NCBI RefSeq assembly: GCF_025376885.1
Contig: NZ_JAHUBR010000001.1
Span: 1,798,001-1,862,000, forward strand
Length of the DNA stretch: 64,000 nt
Direction of reading: 5' to 3'
From: Pseudoruegeria sp. SHC-113
Lineage (GTDB): Bacteria; Pseudomonadota; Alphaproteobacteria; Rhodobacterales; Rhodobacteraceae
The translations under genes were made by a program, and so were the position numbers. The notes beneath the pieces are model-generated. The model was not told where the DNA came from and searched no databases. It saw only the letters and a list, made by a program, of their open reading frames with translations. This document shows positions 35,096 to 45,363 of this stretch, piece after piece. Each line of letters opens with the position of its first letter. The first letter of the stretch is position 1.

Positions 35096-36136
35096 TCAGG
35101 CGGTGACATGCCAGTGCAGCGGATGGCCCGGGTTAAACAGGGTGACGGGGCCTTCGCCGGTGGCGAGTTTTTCGGGAAAGGCGACGGGATCGCCCTTGGT
35201 GAGCGTGATCTCGGCTTCATTGGCGGGCAGCCCATAGAAGGCGGGGCCGTTGAGGGAAGCGAAGGCTTCGAGCCTCTCCAGCGCGCCTTCTTCCTCGAAA
35301 ACATGGGCGAGGCAACTCATCGTGTTGGTGGCGGAGAACACCCCGGCGCAGCCGCAGGCGCTTTCCTTGTTGGGATCGGTGTGCGGCGCGCTGTCGGTGC
35401 CGAGGAAGAAGCGCGCCTCGCCGGAGGTTGCGGCCTCGCGCAGGGCGAGGCGGTGTTCTTCGCGTTTGGCCACGGGCAGGCAGTAGTAATGCGGTTTGAT
35501 CCCGCCCACGAGGATGTGGTTGCGGTTGATCATCAGGTGGTGCGTGGTGATCGTTGCGCCCAGATCATCGCCCTGGCTGCGGGCATACTCCACACCATCC
35601 CGCGTGGTGATATGCTCCATCACCACACGCAGGCCCGGGGTGGCGCGGCGGATCGGATCGAGCACGCGCTCGATGAAGACGGCCTCGCGGTCGAAAATGT
35701 CGATCTCGGCATCGGTCACTTCGCCGTGCACACAGAGCGGCATGCCGATCTCGGCCATTTTTTCCAGCACGCCGCGCACCTTGTCGAAATCGCGCACGCC
35801 GGAGGCAGAGTTTGTGGTGGCGCCTGCCGGGTAGAGTTTCACGCCCGTCACCAGCCCGCTGGCATGGGCGGCGGCCACATCGGCGGCGTCGGTCTCTTCC
35901 GTCAGGTAGAGCATCATCAGTGGGGTGAAATCCATGCCCGCAGGCAGGGCGGCCAGAATGCGCGCCTTGTAGGCTTCCGCATCCGCCCCGGTGACAACCG
36001 GCGGCACGAGGTTGGGCATGATGATGCCCCGGCCGAAGTGGCGGGCGGTTTCGGGCAGGACGGCCTTGAGCATTGCGCCATCGCGCAGGTGCAGGTGCCA
36101 GTCGTCGGGGCGGCGGATCGTGAGCGTGCTGGTCAT
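35096..36136 (-). CDS. pyrC: Dihydroorotase (class II)
   Basis: Zinc amidohydrolase that cyclises carbamoyl-aspartate to dihydroorotate. The 346-residue protein matches the E. coli PyrC type. The H-x-H metal motif is in [19 protein letters not shown], the carboxylated lysine is in [14 protein letters not shown], the two later histidines are in LCVHGEV and [13 protein letters not shown], and [20 protein letters not shown] has the catalytic aspartate. ATG 36136 gives the family N-terminus; the longer frame to 36253 is not supported. It is divergent from the urease operon. Confidence 0.96.
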   Translation of the reverse strand: MTSTLTIRRPDDWHLHLRDGAMLKAVLPETARHFGRGIIMPNLVPPVVTGADAEAYKARILAALPAGMDFTPLMMLYLTEETDAADVAAAHASGLVTGVKLYPAGATTNSASGVRDFDKVRGVLEKMAEIGMPLCVHGEVTDAEIDIFDREAVFIERVLDPIRRATPGLRVVMEHITTRDGVEYARSQGDDLGATITTHHLMINRNHILVGGIKPHYYCLPVAKREEHRLALREAATSGEARFFLGTDSAPHTDPNKESACGCAGVFSATNTMSCLAHVFEEEGALERLEAFASLNGPAFYGLPANEAEITLTKGDPVAFPEKLATGEGPVTLFNPGHPLHWHVTA

Positions 36137-36317
36137 GGCGCCTGCGCTACACAAAATCGCCGCCTGTTTCCAGCCGTTTCGCGCAGAGGGCGGCGGCACG
36201 GCGCTTATCATTGGCTTCGCGCAGATGCGCCGCGTTGCCCAATATTTCCGCAATGGCGCAGATTTTCCGCATGCTGCGTCGCGGCAGTGTCACATTGGCC
36301 TTGTTTCCTGTGCCTCG

Positions 36318-36332
36318 GCAAGCCTAGCTTGC
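36318..36332. promoter_or_regulatory. Perfect palindrome upstream of ureD
   Basis: GCAAGC-cta-GCTTGC is a perfect 15-base palindrome 30 bases before the ureD ATG and 10 bases before its ribosome site. It could be an operator or a small RNA hairpin in the leader. No regulator gene is adjacent. Confidence 0.4.
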
Positions 36333-36361
36333 AGGCGAACCGGGGAGATGAGGCGAAAGCC

Positions 36362-37183
36362 ATGCTCGATAGCAGCCAGATCCGAATGCAGCGCGCGGCG
36401 GGCCGTGCGGAGGTGGCGATTGCCGCCAAGGGCGGGCGCAATGCGCTGTGCCGCCTGCATCAGTCCGGCTCGGCCAAGGCGTTTCTGCCCAAGGTCCATG
36501 CGCCCGTGCCCGAGGTGGTGTTCCTGAACACGTCCGGCGGCGTCACCGGCGGCGATCGGATCGGCTACCGGCTGGAAGTTGGCGCGGGCGCGCAGGTGAT
36601 TGCCACCACGCAGACCGCCGAACGCGCCTACCAGAGCAGCGCCGACGTGGGCGAGGTGACGGTGGAGCTTTCCGTCGGCGCAGGCGGCACGCTGGAGTGG
36701 CTGCCGCAGGAAACCATCCTGTTTGACCGCTCCGCCATGACCCGCCGCACCACGGTGGATCTGGCCGCGGACGCGCGCTTTTTGATGCTGGAAACCGTGG
36801 TGCTGGGCCGTACGGCCATGGGCGAGGTGATCGAGGATTTGAGCTTCTTCGATCTGCGCCACATCCGCCGTGAGGGCCGCCCGGTGCTGGTGGAGCCCGT
36901 CCAGATCGATGCCGCAGCCCTGGGGATGCGCAACCACCCGGCAGTGTTTGGCGGCGCGGTGGTACTGGCCTCTCTGATCTATGTCGGCGAAGGTGCCGAG
37001 GATATGCTGGGCCGGATCGGCCCCTTGCCCGAAAGTGCGGAAGTTGCGATTGCGGCCTCCGCCTGGGAGGGCAAATGCGTGCTGCGCTTTCTCGCCAGCG
37101 ACGCCTGGCCCTTGCGCCGGGCGCTGGCGGATGTGCTCAATCGGATCCGGGGCAGGGCGTTGCCGCGGGTCTGGCAAATGTGA
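36362..37183 (+). CDS. ureD: Urease accessory protein UreD
   Basis: Scaffold protein of the UreDFG complex that loads nickel into apo-urease. The 273-residue protein has [32 protein letters not shown] and [20 protein letters not shown], all conserved in UreD/UreH. The ATG at 36362 follows GGGGAGATGAGG. It is first in ureD-ureA-ureB-(KAP-rich gene)-ureC. The upstream region is divergent from pyrC and contains a perfect palindrome. Confidence 0.93.
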   Translation: MLDSSQIRMQRAAGRAEVAIAAKGGRNALCRLHQSGSAKAFLPKVHAPVPEVVFLNTSGGVTGGDRIGYRLEVGAGAQVIATTQTAERAYQSSADVGEVTVELSVGAGGTLEWLPQETILFDRSAMTRRTTVDLAADARFLMLETVVLGRTAMGEVIEDLSFFDLRHIRREGRPVLVEPVQIDAAALGMRNHPAVFGGAVVLASLIYVGEGAEDMLGRIGPLPESAEVAIAASAWEGKCVLRFLASDAWPLRRALADVLNRIRGRALPRVWQM

Positions 37184-37193
37184 AGGAACGGAA

Positions 37194-37496
37194 ATGAACC
37201 TGACGCCGAGAGAGAAAGACAAGCTTCTGGTGAGCCTTGCGGCCATGGTGGCGCGCGGGCGGCTCGCGCGCGGCGTGAAGCTGAACCACCCCGAGGCCAT
37301 CGCGCTGATCACCGACTACGTGGTGGAAGGCGCGCGGGATGGCCGCTCGGTGGCCGATCTCATGGAGGCCGGGGCCGAGGTGGTGCGCGCGGAGCAATGC
37401 ATGGACGGGATCGCCGAGATGATCCACGACGTACAGGTCGAGGCGACCTTTCCCGACGGCACCAAGCTTGTCACCGTTCACCATCCGATCCGCTAG
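37194..37496 (+). CDS. ureA: Urease subunit gamma
   Basis: Smallest structural subunit of the nickel urease, which hydrolyses urea to ammonia and carbamate. At exactly 100 residues it is the standard length ([55 protein letters not shown]). It begins 10 bases after ureD with the site GAAGGAA. A strong AGGAGG at 37495-37500 overlaps its TAG stop and serves the next small reading frame. Confidence 0.97.
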   Translation: MNLTPREKDKLLVSLAAMVARGRLARGVKLNHPEAIALITDYVVEGARDGRSVADLMEAGAEVVRAEQCMDGIAEMIHDVQVEATFPDGTKLVTVHHPIR

Positions 37497-37506
37497 GAGG
37501 CCCCGC

Positions 37507-37602
37507 ATGTTCAAACTTTTCGCCACGGTCCACGCCTTCTTCGCGCCGCTGCCCGCGCTGCACCCGATCCCCGTTGAAACCAAACGGGAGCCGCGCCGAT
37601 GA
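37507..37602 (+). CDS. 31-residue mini-protein between ureA and ureB, coupled to ureB
   Basis: ATG 37507 is preceded at six bases by a perfect AGGAGG (37495-37500), one of the best ribosome sites in the window. The frame encodes [20 protein letters not shown], then [11 protein letters not shown], and ends with TGA overlapping the ureB ATG as ATGA. The first half is hydrophobic and the tail basic, so a membrane-associated peptide is possible. ureB itself has no other ribosome site, so at least the translation of this frame should be needed for ureB coupling. Whether the peptide has its own job is unknown. Confidence 0.6.
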   Translation: MFKLFATVHAFFAPLPALHPIPVETKREPRR

Positions 37603-37904
37603 TCCCCGGAGAAGTCTTCACCGCGCAGGGCGATATCCTCCTGAACGAAGGGGCTGAGGCGATCACGCTGACGGTCGCAAACACCGGCGACCGCCCGGTG
37701 CAGGTGGGCAGCCACTACCATTTTGCCGAGACAAACAGCGGGCTGTCGTTTGATCGCGACGCGGCGCGCGGGATGCGGCTTGATATTGCCGCCGGCACCG
37801 CGGTGCGGTTTGAGCCCGGCCAGACGCGTGAGGTGCAGTTGGTGCCCTTCGGCGGTGCGCGCAAAGTTTACGGCTTTAATCAGAAGGTTATGGGCGCGCT
37901 TTAA
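37599..37904 (+). CDS. ureB: Urease subunit beta
   Basis: Structural beta subunit of urease, 101 residues: [78 protein letters not shown]. All are family landmarks. The ATG overlaps the stop of the 31-residue frame (ATGA), so translation is probably coupled. The following gene is not ureC but a Lys/Ala/Pro-rich protein. Confidence 0.97.
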   Translation: MIPGEVFTAQGDILLNEGAEAITLTVANTGDRPVQVGSHYHFAETNSGLSFDRDAARGMRLDIAAGTAVRFEPGQTREVQLVPFGGARKVYGFNQKVMGAL

Positions 37905-37940
37905 AGCGGCGCGGTCCCGGTTTTTGAAGAGGAGAGCAAA

Positions 37941-38525
37941 ATGTCCCGAATGATGACCCCGGTCGAGTTCTGGAAGAACAGCGTGGATCTGTGGTGCATT
38001 GCCACCGAAGCCCAGATCGAGATCGCGCGGCAGATGATGCAGGTGACGGGGCTTTGGTCGCCCTCGTTCGGACAGGGCGAAAGCCTTGCCAAGAGCCTCT
38101 CGCGCAAGCCCGCACGGGCCAAACCTGCGCCCGTTAAGGCTCCTGCGAAAGCGGCGGTGAAAGCGCCGAAGCCGGTGGTTGCAGCGGCTCCGGTTGTCGC
38201 CAAGGCCCCGGCGGCACAGGTCGCGTCGCCTAAGGCCGAAGCCCCTGCGCAATCGCCCAAGGTTGCGCCCTTTCCGGAAGCCGAACTGAAGCCGACGCCC
38301 AAGCGCCGCGCCAAGCCCAAGGCAGAGGCCAAACCGGCCGCGCCTGCTCAGGTCGCAACGCCTGTTGAGGCAAAGCCTGCCGCTCCTGCCGCTCCGGCAC
38401 CTGCCGCGCCCGCGCCCAAAGCCGAGGCGAAACCGGCGGCCAAACCGGCCCCCGTGAGGGCGCGCAAACGCAAGACCCCAGCGAAGGCCGCCAAAGCCCC
38501 GGCGAAGCCGGCCCCGAAAGGCTGA
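37941..38525 (+). CDS. Lys/Ala/Pro-rich protein inside the urease operon
   Basis: A 194-residue protein with a short folded head and a long basic tail. The first ~50 residues (MMTPVEFWKNSVDLWCIATE, AQIEIARQMMQVTGLWSPSF) form an amphipathic helical segment that resembles phasin-type N-termini. The rest is a repetitive tail of K, A and P (for example KPAPVKAPAKAAVKAPKP) ending RARKRKTPAKAAKAPAKPAP, similar in composition to histone H1-like or AlgP-like tails that bind nucleic acid. It has a GAGGAG site before the ATG. It lies between ureB and ureC in the same direction. It is not a known urease component; function unknown. Confidence 0.75.
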   Translation: MSRMMTPVEFWKNSVDLWCIATEAQIEIARQMMQVTGLWSPSFGQGESLAKSLSRKPARAKPAPVKAPAKAAVKAPKPVVAAAPVVAKAPAAQVASPKAEAPAQSPKVAPFPEAELKPTPKRRAKPKAEAKPAAPAQVATPVEAKPAAPAAPAPAAPAPKAEAKPAAKPAPVRARKRKTPAKAAKAPAKPAPKG

Positions 38526-38588
38526 ACCAGCCGCACCCGGAACGGCGCGCCTTTGGCCCGGCGCGCTTTCTGGCTCTAAAATACCCCG

Positions 38589-38610
38589 CCGCCCGGCTCG
38601 CTCCGGGCGG
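38589..38610 (+). promoter_or_regulatory. Hairpin ahead of ureC
   Basis: Perfect eight-pair stem CCGCCCGG-ctcgct-CCGGGCGG, ending 26 bases before the ureC ATG. There is no T run, so it is more likely an mRNA stabiliser or processing signal than a terminator. Confidence 0.45.
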
Positions 38611-38636
38611 TGTCATGCAAGAACACAGGTCTAACC

Positions 38637-40346
<1,710 letters not shown>

Positions 40347-40386
40347 TTTGCGCCCGCGAGGCACGTGCAACCTTAGAACTGGCGTT

Positions 40387-40466
40387 GCGCCCGCACCGGG
40401 GCGGGAAGCGAAGCGCCCGCCCATGGGGCGGGGCGGGCGCTGCCAAAACTTCGTTTTGGCTTTTTA
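40387..40466. repeat. Family A palindromic element, copy 4 (inverted), with terminator
   Basis: Outer arms GCGCCCGC / GCGGGCGC (40387-40394, 40433-40440) enclose further GC-rich stems. The single hairpin of the family comes last here, GCCAAAAC-ttc-GTTTTGGC (40442-40460), and is followed by TTTTTAT. In this copy the simple hairpin is a good rho-independent terminator for ureC. Confidence 0.78.
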
Positions 40467-40471
40467 TCTTC

Positions 40472-42397
40472 TTACCCTTCCGGCGCGTACCAGATTGGCG
40501 AGGTATAGGCGCGTTCCTGACCGATGGTCACCGCCTCTTCCGGGATCTCCGCGCCAAGGCGCACCTTGTCATAAAGCACCCAGCGCGGGGTCGGGATTTC
40601 GAGGATCCGCGCGTAATAGAAGGCGTGCTGGCTGGCATCGAACTCCGGGTCCGTCCAGACTGTTGCCAGCTCCGAAGCGCCGATGGTGTTGGTGTAATTG
40701 GCGGCCTCTTCATCTACGGTATTGCCCACGGCGGGCAGCTTGCCATCGGTATCCGGCGCGCGGTCGCCGGACCACGCCACGTCGTACACCTTCTCATGCA
40801 ACTCGCCTTCGCTGTCCATCCAGCCTTTCACGATCTGGATGCGATCAAGGTTCGCCCCGATGGGATCGCGCAGGGCGTAGACCATGAAGCTCGGCGCGTC
40901 CGAGGTCGCGCTGCGCAGATCGGCCCCCATCGGCACGCCCTTCTCATAGCCCGCGAAGGCCGGCGCGCGGGAGCGCAGATCGTTGTCGGTAAACTCCCAG
41001 CCGCCGAAGAAGCGCACCGTGATGCGCGGGCCCGTGGTGGCGTAAACCTCTCGCCGCCACATCGCGTCCCAGATCGCCTCACGTGTGTTCTCCGTGGCCC
41101 AGACACCGGTATATCCCGATGCCACCAGCGACCAGCCGGGAAACTCGCCCTGATCGGTCTTGGAGAATGGGTGTTCGATCCGCGTCTTGCTGGGCTCAAC
41201 GGAGGCCGATTTGCTCCAGAAGTTGTCGCTGTCGGCGGTGGTGAGCGAGGTATGGCTGTCCGTCGCGCCGGAGAAGCCGAAGCGGTAAGGGTTGATGCCC
41301 AGCTTTTCCTGCAGCTTGAAGCCCACTTTCAACGCCTCGCGGGCATATTCGCGGGGTAGCATCTCTTCGGTTTTTGCGGCTGACAGATCGAGGTTGCCGG
41401 CGTCCCATGTCTCGTAGTCGGCGAATTCATCGTCCGGGCTCAGCACCGGGTGGGTCTCACCGTCGCCCTTGATCTGGGTGATTTCGTAGAGCGGCTCCCA
41501 GCGGGCGCGCAGCATGGCGTAGTTTTCGTCGACCTTGCCACCGGCGTAGGTGTCCTCCGTGGGGAACATCCAGCCGTTGGAGAGGTTGCCGTTGTGGGCC
41601 AGCGCCAGCGCCTTGCCGCCGGTCTTGTCTTCATAATCCTGCATCCACTGGTAGAGATCCAGCGGATCGGTGGAGCCGACGGGCGGCAGGGTGACCATGG
41701 GCACCACCTGCTCGGCGCGACGTCCGCTGTCGCGCAGGATGACATTGCGGTGCAGGTTGTTGCCCTGCGGCACGCTTGTCCACTCATAGGCGATGAAGGC
41801 GGTGAAGGCGCCGGGCTCATTGTAGCGCTCTGCGGCGTCGATCACCTGCTGCCAGACATTGGCAAAGGCGGTGGAGCCGGGCGAATAGGCGGTCACAAGC
41901 TCTTCGTCGATCGTCATCTGGCTGAAGTTTGTGATCAGATCGAGCGCCGCATTTGCGGCCGCCTCGCCACCCTTCTGGAACTCGGTGTACCAGCCGTTGC
42001 CCTGTTCGTTCTCCACGATGGCCGGGGCGCCGGCCTGCAGATCGGTGGCGAACCCCATGAAATCGGAGTGATCGGTGAGCGCCATCCAATCCAGCGGACG
42101 GCTCAGGCGCACGGGCAGGCCGGTGGAGGAGGTGACTTCCTCGCCGCGCGCAAAGCGCCAGGCCTCATCGGGGCCGAGCGTGTTGCCGAAGAGGCCCGCA
42201 TCCGGCGAAAGCGCGGTGTGCAGGTGGGTGTCGCCCCAGAACACCTGCGACGGAAAGCTGCGCTGCGCGTAAGGCGAATAGGCTTTGCCGGGATAGAGCC
42301 CTTCCAGCGATTCCTTGGTGGGTTTGAACTGCGCCTGCACCGCCGGGGCAAGGGCGAGCAGGATTGCCGCAAGGGCGGTTGTGCGATGGTAATTCAT
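40472..42397 (-). CDS. DUF3604 secreted PHP-like protein
   Basis: A 641-residue exported protein of the DUF3604 family. A signal peptide ([20 protein letters not shown], cleavage near QAQ) is followed by a metal-binding PHP-like start, [20 protein letters not shown]. Further family signs are [45 protein letters not shown] and the C-terminal [19 protein letters not shown]. The HTH/HSD-type histidines suggest a hydrolase with two or three metals in the periplasm. Substrate is unknown. The ATG at 42397 follows GGGAG. It is antisense to, and splits, the urease locus. Confidence 0.85.
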   Translation of the reverse strand: MNYHRTTALAAILLALAPAVQAQFKPTKESLEGLYPGKAYSPYAQRSFPSQVFWGDTHLHTALSPDAGLFGNTLGPDEAWRFARGEEVTSSTGLPVRLSRPLDWMALTDHSDFMGFATDLQAGAPAIVENEQGNGWYTEFQKGGEAAANAALDLITNFSQMTIDEELVTAYSPGSTAFANVWQQVIDAAERYNEPGAFTAFIAYEWTSVPQGNNLHRNVILRDSGRRAEQVVPMVTLPPVGSTDPLDLYQWMQDYEDKTGGKALALAHNGNLSNGWMFPTEDTYAGGKVDENYAMLRARWEPLYEITQIKGDGETHPVLSPDDEFADYETWDAGNLDLSAAKTEEMLPREYAREALKVGFKLQEKLGINPYRFGFSGATDSHTSLTTADSDNFWSKSASVEPSKTRIEHPFSKTDQGEFPGWSLVASGYTGVWATENTREAIWDAMWRREVYATTGPRITVRFFGGWEFTDNDLRSRAPAFAGYEKGVPMGADLRSATSDAPSFMVYALRDPIGANLDRIQIVKGWMDSEGELHEKVYDVAWSGDRAPDTDGKLPAVGNTVDEEAANYTNTIGASELATVWTDPEFDASQHAFYYARILEIPTPRWVLYDKVRLGAEIPEEAVTIGQERAYTSPIWYAPEG

Positions 42398-42630
42398 GGC
42401 AGGCTCCCGGTTGTTAATATTCACATTTTTGAAGAGCCTAGCGCAGGATTGGCAAATCTCCAAATCTGGTTTCCGGGTCATCTGGTAAGCTGATCTATCC
42501 GTTCGGTTAGGGGGTGCCGGTGGTGAAGCCTTGCGTGGCCTGCATGGCGGCCTTGCAAAACTGGCCGTTGCCTCATTTTTAGGCGGAAATATAACCGCCG
42601 TAGTTTTGAAAAGTACGCAAGGTGCGCCGC

Positions 42631-42855
42631 ATGGCCTACGCAAACACCACCCAAGCCTCCGTGGGCACCGCGCCCGCCACCGTTTTCGGCGTGATCGCCG
42701 ATGCCATCTCGGCCTTCTTCCTGCGCGCCGAGGCCTTCGCCGACGAGGCCGATGCAGAGCGCCGGATCCACCTGCTCAACAGCGTGTCCGACGAAACGCT
42801 GGGCCGCATGGGCCTGGAGCGCGGCGACATCCGAGCCTACGTGCTGGGCCACTGA
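42631..42855 (+). CDS. Small DUF1127-type protein 1
   Basis: A 74-residue protein starting [20 protein letters not shown] with a hydrophobic, helix-forming middle and the C-terminal pattern [20 protein letters not shown], then [11 protein letters not shown]. That ending matches the YjiS/DUF1127 pattern (LN..SDE.L..(L/M)GL.R.DI..YV) and the neighbour at 42993. DUF1127 proteins are small, arginine-rich, and linked to phosphate, carbon and RNA metabolism in alphaproteobacteria. The ribosome site is a modest AAGG. A GGCGG/CCGCC hairpin lies at 42582-42599 upstream. Confidence 0.75.
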   Translation: MAYANTTQASVGTAPATVFGVIADAISAFFLRAEAFADEADAERRIHLLNSVSDETLGRMGLERGDIRAYVLGH

Positions 42856-42992
42856 GCCCGGTTTAGGCTGACGCCGCGACAGCCTTGCGCGCCGTGCAAG
42901 GCAGCCTTGCTGACCTATTCGTTGTGGTGGCGCTAACAGCGTGCCAGAGTGGGGGCAGGGGAGGAAACAACGTATCCTGCGAGGTTTCCAAC

Positions 42993-43214
42993 ATGGCACA
43001 CGCCGCAACACATTCCGACACCGCTTCCTTTGCCGCTGGCCTTTCCGCGCTGTTCAGCCGTCTGGGCGCTGCCCTGATGCGCGCCGCCGAGAACCGCTCC
43101 CGCGTGGAGCAGATGGAGCGTCTGAACGCGAAATCCGACGAAGAGCTTGCCGCCCTCGGCCTGCGCCGCGAAGACATCGCCCGCTATGTCTTCCGCGATA
43201 TGATGTTTATCTGA
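42993..43214 (+). CDS. Small DUF1127-type protein 2
   Basis: A 73-residue paralogue of the gene 137 bases upstream. It begins MAHAATHSDTASFAAGLSAL and ends with EQMERLNAKSDEELAALGLR, then REDIARYVFRDMMFI, a clear YjiS/DUF1127 C-terminus. The ribosome site is GAGG eight bases before the ATG. A terminator-like hairpin follows at 43231-43257. Both copies interrupt the urease locus without obvious connection to it. Confidence 0.8.
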   Translation: MAHAATHSDTASFAAGLSALFSRLGAALMRAAENRSRVEQMERLNAKSDEELAALGLRREDIARYVFRDMMFI

Positions 43215-43230
43215 GCATCTGCACGAAAAC

Positions 43231-43260
43231 GCGCCCCGAGCCGCTGGCTCCGGGCGCTTT
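43231..43260 (+). terminator. Hairpin terminator after the DUF1127 pair
   Basis: Twelve-position stem GCGCCCCGAGCC / GGCTCCGGGCGC with one C-C mismatch and loop GCT, followed by TTT. It lies 17 bases after the stop. Confidence 0.65.
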
Positions 43261-43358
43261 ACGCTGGCCCTTGGCCGAAAATGCTGCCTAGACTGCGCCC
43301 GAATTTAAGGCGCTGGCTCAATTAGGCAGCGCTTGGCACGGCAAGAAGGGGCAGCGGC

Positions 43359-43406
43359 ATGGGCAAATTCGAGACAGGCGCACGCGCGGGGGCGGCACGG
43401 CCATGA
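43359..43406 (+). CDS. 15-residue mini-frame coupled to ureE
   Basis: ATG 43359 has AAGGGG about eight bases upstream and encodes MGKFETGARAGAARP, ending in TGA that overlaps the ureE ATG (ATGA). The arrangement copies the 31-residue frame before ureB. It is more likely a coupling leader than a functional peptide. Confidence 0.4.
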   Translation: MGKFETGARAGAARP

Positions 43407-43894
43407 GCCTTCCGGTTGCCCAGGGCCACAGCCACCCGCCGCTCAAAGCCGCTCCCTTTGCCACGGTCGCGCTGACCTATGAGGGCCGCCTGCTGCGCCG
43501 CCGCCGCCTTGAGGCCGATGACGGCACCGCCTTCCTTGTCGATTTCCCCTCCACCGCCAGCCTGAACGCAGGCGATGCTTTCGTGCTGGAGGATGGCCGG
43601 ATGATCGAGGTGCAGGCCGCGCCGGAATCACTGCTGGAAGTGCGCGGCGATCTTGTGCGGCTGGCCTGGCACATCGGCAACCGCCACACCCCTTGCGAGA
43701 TCGGCAGCGAATGCTTGTGGATTCAAGACGATCACGTGCTCGCCAAGATGCTGGAGACGCTCGGCGCCGAAGTGAAACCGGTGTCGCGCGCGTTTTGCCC
43801 GGAAGGCGGGGCCTATGGCCACGGGCGCACCTTCGGCCACAGCCACGGGCCGGACGGGGCGCATGATCACAGCCACAGTCATTCCCACGGGTAA
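43403..43894 (+). CDS. ureE: Urease accessory protein UreE
   Basis: Nickel-binding metallochaperone that delivers nickel to the UreDFG complex. The 163-residue protein has an N-terminal peptide-binding domain (VALTYEGRLLRRRRLEADDG), the central metal-site region WHIGNRHTPCEIG with its conserved histidine, and a C-terminal histidine-rich tail (GHGRTFGHSHGPDGAHDHSH and more) that can hold several nickel ions. It opens the second urease segment, ureE-F-G. Its 3' end is close to or overlaps ureF, depending on the ureF start. Confidence 0.95.
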   Translation: MSLPVAQGHSHPPLKAAPFATVALTYEGRLLRRRRLEADDGTAFLVDFPSTASLNAGDAFVLEDGRMIEVQAAPESLLEVRGDLVRLAWHIGNRHTPCEIGSECLWIQDDHVLAKMLETLGAEVKPVSRAFCPEGGAYGHGRTFGHSHGPDGAHDHSHSHSHG

Positions 43895-43907
43895 GCCCGC
43901 GCCACCG

Positions 43908-44531
43908 ATGACCCCGGATCTTCTGAAACTCACGCAATGGCTCTCCCCGGCGTTTCCGGTGGGGGGCTTTGCCTATTCTCACGGGCTGGAGCAGGCCATC
44001 GAGGCAGGCCATGTACGCGATGCGGCGAGCTTGCAGAGCTGGCTGCTGGCGCTTCTGCGCCTTGGCACCGGGCGGATGGATGCGGCTCTGATCGGGCGCG
44101 CCATGGTGGGCGAAGACGTGGCCGATCTGGCCCGCGCACTGGCGGCCTCGAAAGAGCGGCTGGAGGAGGCCGAGGCGCAAGGCACGGCTTTTGCGCAGAC
44201 GGTCTCGGCGCTTCTTCCCAGTGCCGTCGCGCCCGCGTCCCTGCCGGTAGCCGTGGGCGTGGCCGCGCGCCAGTTGAGCCTGCCGCCCGAGCAGGTCGCC
44301 GCGCTTTACCTGCACGCCTTCACGGCCAATCTGGTCAGCGCGGGCGTGCGCTTCATCCCCCTTGGGCAGACGGCCGGCCAGCAGGTGCTGGCGGCGCTCC
44401 ATGAGGAGATCACGCGCATCGCGACTGAGGCCGTCACGCGCGATCCTTTGAGCTTTGGTAGCGCAGTACAGGGCGCGGACATGGCGGCGATGAAACATGA
44501 AACACAAGAGGTGCGGCTGTTCAAATCCTGA
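43908..44531 (+). CDS. ureF: Urease accessory protein UreF
   Basis: GTPase-regulating component of the UreDFG nickel-insertion complex. The 207-residue form begins [20 protein letters not shown] and has [20 protein letters not shown], the UreF signature. The C-terminus includes [21 protein letters not shown] prefer the ATG at 43908 because homology starts there; an in-frame ATG at 43863 with GACGGGG upstream would overlap the end of ureE by 32 bases and may be the true coupled start. ureG follows after 35 bases. Confidence 0.93.
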   Translation: MTPDLLKLTQWLSPAFPVGGFAYSHGLEQAIEAGHVRDAASLQSWLLALLRLGTGRMDAALIGRAMVGEDVADLARALAASKERLEEAEAQGTAFAQTVSALLPSAVAPASLPVAVGVAARQLSLPPEQVAALYLHAFTANLVSAGVRFIPLGQTAGQQVLAALHEEITRIATEAVTRDPLSFGSAVQGADMAAMKHETQEVRLFKS

Positions 44532-44566
44532 ACGGCGCGCCCGAAGACGAGAAGAAGGCAGCAGAC

Positions 44567-45178
44567 ATGGCCAGCAAGAACGGACCTCTCCGCGTCGGCA
44601 TCGGCGGCCCCGTGGGCGCGGGAAAGACCACCCTCACCGAGCAGCTCTGCCGGGCGCTGAGCGCGGAGTACTCCGTGGCGGTGATCACCAATGACATCTA
44701 CACCCGCGAGGACGCCGAATACCTGATGCGCGCACAGGCGCTCCCCTTGGAACGGATCCGGGGCGTGGAAACCGGCGGCTGCCCCCATACGGCGATCCGC
44801 GAGGATGCCTCGATCAACCTCGCCGCCGTGGCCGAACTGAGCGCGGAATTTCCCGATCTGGATGTGGTGCTGATCGAGAGCGGCGGCGACAATCTGGCCG
44901 CAACCTTCAGCCCCGAGCTGGCCGATCTGACGCTCTACGTGATCGACACCGCCGCCGGGCAGGACATCCCGCGCAAGAAAGGGCCGGGGCTGGCGCGCTC
45001 CGATCTGTTGATCATCAACAAGACCGATCTCGCGCCCTATGTGGGCGTGGACGTGGCGCAGCTGGAAAGCGACGCCCGCACCGCGCGCGGGCCACGCCCC
45101 TTCGTGATGGGGGCGCTGAAGAGCGGCAAGGGCGTTTCACAGGTGGTGGATTTCCTGAAGGAACAGGGCGGGCTTTAG
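44567..45178 (+). CDS. ureG: Urease accessory GTPase UreG
   Basis: SIMIBI-class GTPase that powers nickel insertion into urease. The 203-residue protein has the P-loop [18 protein letters not shown], metal-binding [17 protein letters not shown] (with the Cys-Pro-His motif), [18 protein letters not shown] and the base-recognition [10 protein letters not shown]. It is standard length. It ends the urease gene set; a family A element follows. Confidence 0.97.
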   Translation: MASKNGPLRVGIGGPVGAGKTTLTEQLCRALSAEYSVAVITNDIYTREDAEYLMRAQALPLERIRGVETGGCPHTAIREDASINLAAVAELSAEFPDLDVVLIESGGDNLAATFSPELADLTLYVIDTAAGQDIPRKKGPGLARSDLLIINKTDLAPYVGVDVAQLESDARTARGPRPFVMGALKSGKGVSQVVDFLKEQGGL

Positions 45179-45216
45179 GCGCTGTTACTAGAGGCCCTAC
45201 CTCGACTCTGCCTTTT

Positions 45217-45319
45217 GCCCAACAGGTACTGTTGGGCCGCGCCGTCCCGCCTCGTCAAACCGCAGGTTTGCCTCCGGCAAAACGGGGCGGCGCGATTGCG
45301 CCACCCCTCGGGACGGCGC
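45217..45319. repeat. Family A palindromic intergenic element, copy 5 (longest form)
   Basis: First hairpin GCCCAACAG-gta-CTGTTGGGC (45217-45237). Outer arms of the branched part GCGCCGTCCCG / CGGGACGGCGC (45239-45249, 45309-45319) pair perfectly over 11 bases. They enclose CAAACC-gca-GGTTTG, TTTGCC-tcc-GGCAAA and GGCGC-gatt-GCGCC hairpins. Located between ureG and the convergent unknown gene. Confidence 0.85.
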
Positions 45320-45363
45320 TACCGTTCCAAATCGTTCCAAGCAAATGCTCTTCTGAAGCCCGT

